From: JACVRM01 sp046262315
GTDB taxonomy: Bacteria > Actinomycetota > Thermoleophilia > Gaiellales > Gaiellaceae
Length of the DNA stretch: 13,246 nt
Direction: 5' to 3'
Assembly: GCA_046262315.1 (NCBI GenBank)
Contig: JBHEMZ010000130.1
Coordinates: 1 to 13,246, forward strand
The position numbers and the translations under genes were made by a program. Each line of letters begins with the position of its first letter. The stretch's first letter is position 1. Under the pieces are notes generated by a model that saw nothing but the letters and a program-made list of their open reading frames with translations, did not search any database and had not been told where the DNA came from. This document shows positions 1 to 5,089 of the stretch, in pieces.

Positions 1-1
1 C

Positions 2-139
2 GCCTACCCCAGCAGCAGCCACCGCGCCCAAGCCCTCCCCAGCTACCTCCGCTGGTACAACCACCACCGACCGCACAGCTCGCTCGGCGGCCAACCGCCG
101 ATCAGCCGCGTCTCACAGGTCTGTGGGTCCCACAGCTAG
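2..139 (+). CDS. IS481-family transposase, C-terminal fragment (5' end outside window)
   Basis: An open frame enters from the left edge and stops at TAG 137-139, giving 45 residues. It contains RWYNHHRPHSSLGGQPPISR, the typical C-terminal end of the DDE integrase core in IS481-type (IS3-like) transposases; the NxxRPHxxLGxxPP pattern is the diagnostic part. In the full protein this core cuts and joins DNA ends during transposition. Only the tail is visible, so I cannot tell whether the element is intact or a relic. No terminal inverted repeat is evident beyond the stop, because the stop codon overlaps that of the convergent minus-strand gene. Family call is firm; activity is unknown. Confidence 0.85.
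   Translation, partial: AYPSSSHRAQALPSYLRWYNHHRPHSSLGGQPPISRVSQVCGSHS
121..135. repeat. Palindrome at the transposase 3' end (7-bp arms, 1-base centre)
   Basis: CTGTGGG-T-CCCACAG is a perfect inverted repeat with 7-bp arms around one T. It lies in the last codons of the transposase and ends just before the shared CTAG that supplies both convergent stop codons. It could mark an insertion-sequence end or act as a transcription barrier between convergent genes. It has no T-run, and a one-base loop is unfavourable for an RNA hairpin, so a classical terminator is not supported. Confidence 0.5.
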
Positions 140-423
140 TCCGCGCGCAGCTCGAGGCTCGGGCCGGGCGGGTCGTAGTCCTCGAGCCGCCCGAAACCGT
201 CGCCGTCGAGCGAGAGCCGCACCGCGCCGTCGACGATCTCGGCCACCTGCTCAGCGGGCACGTAACGGTTGCCGCGCAGCATGCCGGGTGAGACGACGAG
301 CCCGTTGAAGATGTCCTTACCCGAGTCGCCGACCACCTCGTGCACCCGCCCGACCTCGTTGCCGTCGCTTCCGGTGACAGTCCAGCCGGGCTCGACCACG
401 AGCCAAGAGACAGGATCCGGCAC
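136..423 (-). CDS. PRC-barrel domain protein
   Basis: A 95-residue protein. Residues ~12-72 read as one PRC-barrel-like beta domain: WTVTGSDGNEVGRVHEV, then a hydrophobic strand (FNGLVVSPG), RYVPAEQV and a final VRLSL strand. PRC-barrel/DUF2171-type proteins are small soluble proteins linked to RNA processing, photosynthetic reaction centres or stress; the specific role here is unknown. The GTG start (423-421) is chosen because AGGAGG lies about 8 bases upstream on the minus strand (near 432-437), a near-perfect Shine-Dalgarno. The gene follows the duplicated-domain protein by 45 bases in the same direction, so the two probably share a transcript. Its TAG stop overlaps the transposase stop in a CTAG, and the final residues may derive from the junction with the insertion sequence. 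Confidence 0.8.
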   Translation of the reverse strand: MPDPVSWLVVEPGWTVTGSDGNEVGRVHEVVGDSGKDIFNGLVVSPGMLRGNRYVPAEQVAEIVDGAVRLSLDGDGFGRLEDYDPPGPSLELRAD

Positions 424-468
424 GCTATGGACCTCCTTTCACAATGACGGCCTAGTCCGAAAGAGCTC

Positions 469-1158
469 TCAGACGGCCTTGCCGCGCACGTACCAGACGG
501 GTCCCTGGGTGTAGACGGGCTGCGTGTCCGAGAGCGCGCGCAGCAGGTTGAACCGTCCGCTGATGCCCTCCGCGTCCAGGTGCTCGAGGCAGCGCTCGAC
601 CATCCCAGGCGACGCGCCGTACCCGAAGGAGCGGGCGCAGCGGAAGCGAAACGCCATGCGCTCCCCGTCGCGTGTGGGGTTGAGCGGCCCCATCAGCAAC
701 GCGCCGCGGTTGAGGAAGTCGCTCGAGTCGAGCTCGACCTCGGCGTAGACGTCGCTCCAGTCGGGCGGGAGTGCTGCGACGGCATCCTGCCAGGCGGGCG
801 CGAGAGGCTGTGCGGGCGGCCGCGCGTGGGTCGTGCGCGCCGTGTCCAGCGTGGTGGAGGCGTTCGCCTCCAGGCCCTGCTCGCCGACGGGCGTGACCGA
901 CAGGAGCTCGAGCGTGCCGTGGACCCGCTCTCCGTCGAGCCGTGCCAGGAACCGGCGCACCGCCTCCTCCCCCGGCCCGATGCCGCGTGTGCACGAGAAG
1001 CGCACCTCGCTGCCGGAGCGGCCCGACATCAGCGGCGCGAGCAGTGCGTTCGCGCGCTCCGCCCGGGCGTCGTCCTCGAGGCGGAGCAGCAACCGCACGT
1101 CGCCCCGGTCGTCGGGGAGCGGCCGGCGGATGTCGTCCCACTGCCTCGCGAGCGTCAA
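469..1158 (-). CDS. Unrecognised protein with two tandem copies of an ~80-residue domain
   Basis: I do not recognise this family. From a TTG at 1158 the product is 229 residues, with no signal peptide or membrane segment. Residues ~7-86 and ~123-206 align along their length: both begin with a W and an LP motif, share a short stretch before the middle (ANALLAPL versus RGALLMGPL), then SCTRG versus RCARS, RRFLARLDGE versus ERCLEHLDAE, and HGTLELL versus SGRFNLL. A ~35-residue Ala/Thr/Pro-rich linker joins them. The start is uncertain: a CTG at 1167 is also in frame, the frame stays open far upstream, and no Shine-Dalgarno is visible. It diverges from E1 alpha with only ~30 bases between the starts. 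The internal repeat, which noncoding sequence would not produce, is the main evidence that this is a real gene. Confidence 0.7.
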   Translation of the reverse strand: MTLARQWDDIRRPLPDDRGDVRLLLRLEDDARAERANALLAPLMSGRSGSEVRFSCTRGIGPGEEAVRRFLARLDGERVHGTLELLSVTPVGEQGLEANASTTLDTARTTHARPPAQPLAPAWQDAVAALPPDWSDVYAEVELDSSDFLNRGALLMGPLNPTRDGERMAFRFRCARSFGYGASPGMVERCLEHLDAEGISGRFNLLRALSDTQPVYTQGPVWYVRGKAV

Positions 1159-1188
1159 GAACGCCAGCGTACATAGACTCTGGAGGCC

Positions 1189-2160
1189 GTGGCGAAGGTC
1201 GAAAAACGGGGTGCCCTGTCGAGGGAGCAGCTGCGCGACTTCTTCCGCGAGATGCTGCTCATCCGCCGCTTCGAGGAGAAGGTCGAGGAGCGGTTCCGCG
1301 CCGGCGAGCTGCCCGGCTTCCTGCACGTCGCACTCGGCCAGGAGGCGGTCGCGGTCGGCGTCTGCCGCGCAATGGACGAGGGAGACGTGATGGCCTCCAC
1401 GCACCGTGCGCACGGCCATACGCTCGCGCTCGGCACGCATCCGAACGAGCTCATGGCCGAGCTCTACGGGAAGCTCGAAGGATGCTCTCACGGCTACGGC
1501 GGCTCGATGCACCTGTACGACGTCGAGCGCGGCAACCTGGGCGCGAATGCCGTGGTCGGCGGCGGCCTGCCGGCGATCGTGGGCGCGGGCCTCGCGTTCA
1601 AGCTGCGCGGCGAGCCGCGCGCGGCGATGGCGTTCTTCGGCGACGGCGCAACGAACATCGGCACCTTCCACGAGTCGCTGAACCTCGCGCAGCTCTGGAA
1701 GACGCACACCGTCTTCGTCTGCGAGAACAACCGCTGGGCCGAGTCGACCCCGGGCTGGCAGCACTCGCCCGTTTGGGACGACATGTCCAAGCGCGCAGCC
1801 GCGTACGACATGCGCGCCGTGAAGGTCGACGGCCAGGATGTCGAGGAGGTTTATGCGAAGGCGAGCGAGGCGCTCGAGCACGCGCGCTCCGGCGAGGGTC
1901 CCGTGTTCCTCGACGTCGAGACCTACCGCCTGCACGGCCACTACATCGGCGATCCCCAGGTGTACCGCTCGAAGGACGATCGCGAGGAGGCCGAGCAGCA
2001 CGACCCGCTGACGCTGCTGCGCGCGCGTCTCGAGCTCTCGGACGACGACGTCGAGAGCCTCGAGCGCGAGGTGGGGGAGACCGTCGACCGCTCGGTCGAG
2101 TTCGCCAAGAACGGCACTGACCCGAAGCCCGAAGATGCTCTGAAGAATGTGTATGCCTGA
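1189..2160 (+). CDS. Thiamine-diphosphate-dependent dehydrogenase E1 component, alpha subunit
   Basis: A 323-residue subunit of the E1 decarboxylase of a pyruvate/branched-chain 2-oxo acid/acetoin dehydrogenase complex. With E1 beta it uses thiamine diphosphate to decarboxylate the substrate and pass the acyl group to lipoyl-E2. The thiamine-diphosphate/Mg motif is clear: GDGATN at 151-156, closing with ENN at 179-181. HRAHGH (72-77) and YRLHGHYIGDP (246-256) are the conserved active-site loops. Length and the GHYIGDPQ segment fit the AcoA-like group, but the substrate cannot be fixed. Start GTG 1189 has GGAGG only 2 bases upstream, too close for normal use. A TAGACT (1174-1179) lies 9 bases before the GTG, so a leaderless transcript is possible, although I see no convincing -35. 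The E1 beta start follows after 179 bases. Confidence 0.92.
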   Translation: MAKVEKRGALSREQLRDFFREMLLIRRFEEKVEERFRAGELPGFLHVALGQEAVAVGVCRAMDEGDVMASTHRAHGHTLALGTHPNELMAELYGKLEGCSHGYGGSMHLYDVERGNLGANAVVGGGLPAIVGAGLAFKLRGEPRAAMAFFGDGATNIGTFHESLNLAQLWKTHTVFVCENNRWAESTPGWQHSPVWDDMSKRAAAYDMRAVKVDGQDVEEVYAKASEALEHARSGEGPVFLDVETYRLHGHYIGDPQVYRSKDDREEAEQHDPLTLLRARLELSDDDVESLEREVGETVDRSVEFAKNGTDPKPEDALKNVYA

Positions 2161-2194
2161 CGCGCCGGCCGACGTGTCACCTGTGGCCGTAGCG

Positions 2195-2233
2195 GAGGGA
2201 CAGGCCCTCGGCCGTGTCCCGACGGGACGGGAC
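2195..2233. repeat. GGGAC/GTCCC-rich inverted-repeat cluster between E1 alpha and E1 beta
   Basis: Within 39 bases there are three GGGAC and one GTCCC. GAGGG-acagg-CCCTC (2195-2209) can form a small hairpin, and GGGACA (2197-2202) pairs with TGTCCC (2215-2220) across 12 bases. Two direct GGGAC copies follow at 2224-2233. The same pentamer and its complement recur as the palindrome at 2301-2311, so the whole gap looks like degraded or composite palindromic repeat DNA. No credible gene occupies this stretch. Function is unknown. Confidence 0.45.
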
Positions 2234-2292
2234 GATCGCGCTGGGAACGAGCGGCGTCGCGGTCTCCTCGCGCCAAGCTGTCTTGGTGAGCC

Positions 2293-2317
2293 AGGTCCGA
2301 GGGACTGTCCCTTCGGG
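2293..2317 (+). repeat. Dispersed palindromic repeat, copy 1
   Basis: A 25-base stretch centred on the palindrome AGGGAC-T-GTCCCT (2300-2312), flanked by CCGA and TCGG that extend the pairing with one bulge. It matches 20 of 25 positions, in the same orientation, with 10516-10540 near the other end of the cluster. Two similar palindromes in non-coding gaps eight kilobases apart point to a REP-like dispersed family. This copy lies just upstream of the E1 beta ribosome-binding site (GAGGAG 2325-2330), so it could influence the E1 beta message. Confidence 0.55.
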
Positions 2318-2339
2318 CTGTTCCGAGGAGACAGGTCTT

Positions 2340-3341
2340 TTGCCTGAGCTGAGCTACAGGGAGGCGGTTCGCGACGCGCTCGCGCGCGCGATGCGCGAGG
2401 ACGATGACGTGTTCGTCATGGGCGAGGACATCGCCGAGATGGGCGGCTCCATGGGGGTCACCCAAGGGCTTGTCGAGGAGTTCGGGCCCGAGCGCGTCCG
2501 CAACACGCCGATCTCCGAGATGGCCATCGTCGGGGCCGGCATCGGCGCGGCGATGCAGGGCATGCGCCCGGTCGTCGAGATCATGTACGAAGACTTCCTG
2601 ACGCTCTCGCTCGAGCAGATCGTCAACCAGGCCGCAAAGCACCGCTACATGTCGGGCGGGCAGCTGAAAGTGCCGCTCACCGTGCGCACGCAGGGCGGCG
2701 CGGGCTGGTCTCCGGGTGCGCAACATGCGCAACAGCTCGAGGCGTGGCTCGTGCACATCCCGGGCCTGAAGGTGATGTTCGCGTCCACCCCGAGCGATGT
2801 CCGCGGGCTGCTCTGGTCGGCGATCTACGACGACAACCCCGTCGTTTTCTTCGAGCACCGCACGCTCTACGGGCTCAAGGAAGAGGTGCCCGACGAGCTC
2901 GAGCCGGTGCCGATCGGTCAGGCGCGCGTGCATCGCGAGGGTGAGGACGTGACAGTCGTCGCGACCGGCCGTCTCGTCCACGAGTCGCTCGCGGCCGCGC
3001 TCGAGGCGGAGGAGGAGGGAGTCTCGGTTGAGGTGGTCGACCCGCGCACGCTCCAGCCGCTCGATGAGGGAGCGATTGTCGACTCCGTCAAGAAAACGAA
3101 CCGCTGCGTCGTCGCCCACGAGGCGGTCACGCGCATGGGCTTCGGCGCCGAGATCGCCGCCGTCGTCCAGCACGCGGCCTTCGACTGGCTCGACGCCCCC
3201 GTCGAGCGGGTCGGCGCACAGTTCGTGCCGCTGCCCTTCGCGCCCGTCATGGAGGAGTTCGTCATCCCGCATGCGGACGACGTACTCGCCGCGATCATGC
3301 GTACTGTCGGCAGGACGACAAACGGCCAGGGTGGAGAGTGA
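2340..3341 (+). CDS. 2-oxo acid dehydrogenase E1 component, beta subunit
   Basis: The partner of E1 alpha in the heterotetrameric E1 enzyme. From the TTG at 2340 it is 333 residues, normal for the family, and begins PELSYREAVRDAL as these proteins do. Conserved points: GED (28-30), the ISE glutamate that activates thiamine diphosphate (E60), GAQHAQ with the likely catalytic His 129, LEAWLVHIPGLKV (133-145), and a C-terminal transketolase-type domain from ~195 (TVVATG, VEVVDPRTLQPLD). TTG is preferred because GAGGAG (2325-2330) stands 9 bases upstream. A GTG at 2214 would add 42 residues with no family similarity, translated from repeat DNA. The YMSGGQ and NPVVFFEH segments resemble AcoB/PdhB of the acetoin/pyruvate group; the substrate remains open. 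Confidence 0.92.
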   Translation: MPELSYREAVRDALARAMREDDDVFVMGEDIAEMGGSMGVTQGLVEEFGPERVRNTPISEMAIVGAGIGAAMQGMRPVVEIMYEDFLTLSLEQIVNQAAKHRYMSGGQLKVPLTVRTQGGAGWSPGAQHAQQLEAWLVHIPGLKVMFASTPSDVRGLLWSAIYDDNPVVFFEHRTLYGLKEEVPDELEPVPIGQARVHREGEDVTVVATGRLVHESLAAALEAEEEGVSVEVVDPRTLQPLDEGAIVDSVKKTNRCVVAHEAVTRMGFGAEIAAVVQHAAFDWLDAPVERVGAQFVPLPFAPVMEEFVIPHADDVLAAIMRTVGRTTNGQGGE

Positions 3342-3374
3342 CGCTCGGACACGGCACGACCGCGTCTCCATCTA

Positions 3375-3401
3375 GACCTTTCACGCGAAGCGGGAAAGGT
3401 C
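3375..3401 (+). promoter_or_regulatory. Hairpin that encloses the E2 Shine-Dalgarno sequence
   Basis: GACCTTTC (3375-3382) and GAAAGGTC (3394-3401) are exact reverse complements. Between them CGC-GAA-GCG forms an inner 3-bp stem with a GAA loop, separated from the outer stem by a single A/G mismatch. The downstream arm contains AAAGG (3395-3399), eight bases before the E2 ATG at 3408. In RNA the fold would therefore bury the ribosome-binding site. The dyad is seen directly. A role in holding back E2 translation, or as a protein-binding dyad in DNA, is inference. Confidence 0.6.
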
Positions 3402-3407
3402 CGGGTC

Positions 3408-4685
3408 ATGGCGACTGAGGTCAAGCTTCCGCGGCTCGGCCAGGGCATGGAGTCGGGAACGATCCTTCGCTGGCTCAAGTCGGAGGGCGACGCCGTCGAG
3501 AAAGGCGACGCCCTTTACGAGCTCGACACGGAGAAGGTGACCCAGGAGGTCGAGGCCGAGGCATCGGGCGTCCTGCTCAAGATTGCCGTCGCCGAGGGCG
3601 AGGTCGAAGTGGGACGGACGGTCGCCGTCATCGGCGAGCAGGGCGAGGAGGTCCCAGCAGAGGAGGCCGAGACCCCGGACCGCGTCGAACCCGACGAGGA
3701 GAGCGCGGAAGTGGGCGCCGAGAAGCCGGCCGAAGGCCCCGAACGTGAGCCCGAGCGGCAGCGGGGTCGCGAGGCGTCCTCCGAGTTCGCGCAACGGATC
3801 CGGGAAGCGACCGACGGCGCCGAGGCGCAAGCCGGCGGGCGAATCAAGGCTTCCCCGCTGGCTAGGAGGATCGCGCGCGAGCAGGGTCTCGACCTCGCCG
3901 CGCTGCGCGGTACCGGACCGGAGGGCCGCATCGTGGCCGAGGACGTCGAGCGCGCTGCGGCAGGTCCGCCACCCACGCCGGCGGCCCCCGCGGCCGCAGC
4001 GGCCGAGGTCGAGGAAGTGCTGCTCTCGAGCACCCGCCGCACGATCGCGCGACGCCTCACGGAGGCATGGCAGGCACCGGCGTTCCAGCTGCGGATCTCT
4101 GTCGACATGGCAGGAGCCTCTTTCACGCGGCAAGAGATGGTTGCGCGCACCAGCGAGGGCCGGCCGGCGCCGACGATCTCGGACATCCTCACGAAGCTGT
4201 GCGCGGCCGCCCTCCTTCGGCATCCAGAGCTCAACGCGCACTTCGCCGGCGACTCGATTCGTCTCTTCCCCACCGCGAACATCGGGCTCGCTGTCGCCGC
4301 GCCGAATGGCCTCGTCGTGCCGGTGATCCGCTCGGCCGAGCGACTCACGGTGGCCGAGATCGCCGACACGCGCGCCGCGCTCGTCGGCCGGGCTCGCGAG
4401 GGCAAGCTGCGCCAGGAGGATCTCGAGGACGGGACGTTCACGATCTCGAACCTCGGCATGTTCGGCGTCGAAGAGTTCATTGCAGTCCTGAACTCGCCGC
4501 AGGCGGCGATCCTGGCGGTCGGCGCGATCCAGGAGCGGCCCGTCGCAGTCGAGGGCGAGATCGCCCTGCGGCCAATGATGGGGGTGACGCTCACGTGCGA
4601 CCACCGGGCGGTGGACGGTGCGGCCGGAGCGCAGTTCCTCCAGACGCTGAAGGCGTTCTTGGAGTTCCCTGGTCTCGCGTTGTAG
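3408..4685 (+). CDS. Dihydrolipoamide acyltransferase (E2) of a 2-oxo acid dehydrogenase complex
   Basis: A 425-residue core enzyme that accepts the acyl group on a swinging lipoyl arm and transfers it to CoA. Domain order: one lipoyl domain (~1-80) with the modified lysine K43 in DTEKV; an acidic Glu/Pro/Ala linker (~80-143); a peripheral subunit-binding domain (~145-183, ASPLARRIAREQGLDL through GTGPEGRI) that docks E1 or E3; an Ala/Pro linker; and the catalytic domain (~203-425) with the signature DHRAVDG, His 399 and Asp 403. ATG 3408 is the start, giving the usual MATEVKLPRLGQGM opening; its ribosome-binding site lies in the hairpin at 3375-3401. The E1 beta stop is 66 bases upstream and the VOC gene starts 9 bases after the stop, so cotranscription is likely. 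The substrate is not determined by sequence. Confidence 0.94.
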   Translation: MATEVKLPRLGQGMESGTILRWLKSEGDAVEKGDALYELDTEKVTQEVEAEASGVLLKIAVAEGEVEVGRTVAVIGEQGEEVPAEEAETPDRVEPDEESAEVGAEKPAEGPEREPERQRGREASSEFAQRIREATDGAEAQAGGRIKASPLARRIAREQGLDLAALRGTGPEGRIVAEDVERAAAGPPPTPAAPAAAAAEVEEVLLSSTRRTIARRLTEAWQAPAFQLRISVDMAGASFTRQEMVARTSEGRPAPTISDILTKLCAAALLRHPELNAHFAGDSIRLFPTANIGLAVAAPNGLVVPVIRSAERLTVAEIADTRAALVGRAREGKLRQEDLEDGTFTISNLGMFGVEEFIAVLNSPQAAILAVGAIQERPVAVEGEIALRPMMGVTLTCDHRAVDGAAGAQFLQTLKAFLEFPGLAL

Positions 4686-4694
4686 GGTCGCGAC

Positions 4695-5027
4695 ATGCGC
4701 GTCTGGTACCGTGTGCGAGACCTCGAGGGCGCGCGCGCCTTCTACACCTCGAAGCTCGGCTTCGTCGAGACCTACCACGACGTCGAGGGGCGCTGGGCCA
4801 AGCTCGAGCGCGGCGGGATGCAGATCGCCCTCGCGGAGGGCGAGCCCGAGGAGGGCGGCGTGGCCACCATCGACGTCGACGACGTGAAGGCGGAGGCCGA
4901 GCGTCTGCGCGGCGAGGAGGTCGAGGTCGGCGTCGTGCTCGAGCTGCACGAGGAGATGCGCCTGCTCGACGTCTTCGACCCCGACGGCAACCGCGTCCAG
5001 CTCGTCGAGGACGTCGCCAAGCGCTGA
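4695..5027 (+). CDS. VOC (glyoxalase/bleomycin-resistance fold) family protein
   Basis: A 110-residue protein with the VOC pattern: strand VWYRVRDLEGARAFYTSKLGF at the N-terminus (metal-ligand position occupied by Y rather than H), a central AKLERGGMQIALAEGE, and the closing DVFDPDGNRVQLVE. Such proteins are small cytoplasmic enzymes or binding proteins that use paired beta-alpha-beta-beta-beta modules, often with a metal. The first canonical histidine is absent, so glyoxalase I activity is not supported and the substrate is unknown. The gene starts 9 bases after E2 and is presumably cotranslated or cotranscribed with it, so it may handle a by-product or metabolite of the same pathway; that link is inference from position. 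Confidence 0.85.
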   Translation: MRVWYRVRDLEGARAFYTSKLGFVETYHDVEGRWAKLERGGMQIALAEGEPEEGGVATIDVDDVKAEAERLRGEEVEVGVVLELHEEMRLLDVFDPDGNRVQLVEDVAKR

Positions 5028-5051
5028 TCCTGAGCCATCGGGTCCCGCCGG

Positions 5052-5080
5052 TTGTCGGCCTGAGGAGCCGGAAATAGGAT
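5052..5080 (+). promoter_or_regulatory. Putative sigma-70-type promoter of the cyclase gene
   Basis: TTGTCG (5052-5057) and TAGGAT (5075-5080) are separated by exactly 17 bases. Each matches four of six consensus positions of housekeeping -35 and -10 elements. Transcription would begin near 5086-5088, only a few bases before the TTG start at 5090, giving a nearly leaderless mRNA. It falls in the 62-base gap after the VOC gene, so the cyclase could be transcribed separately from the E1-E2-VOC genes. Confidence 0.45.
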
Positions 5081-5089
5081 TGAGCAGAT

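Noticed and set aside
452..1174. ATG-initiated 240-codon minus-strand frame overlapping the duplicated-domain gene
   Set aside because: It has an attractive ATG, but the product is Arg/Ala-rich without internal homology, whereas the neighbouring frame shows a clear duplicated domain.
2214..2339. Upstream GTG extension of E1 beta by 42 residues
   Set aside because: The added residues do not resemble E1 beta proteins and derive from repeat DNA; the TTG at 2340 has a good GAGGAG and gives the family's usual N-terminus.
2147..2347. A 66-codon plus-strand frame across the E1 alpha stop and the following gap
   Set aside because: It overlaps the end of E1 alpha in another frame, runs through palindromic repeats and has no plausible ribosome-binding site or similarity.
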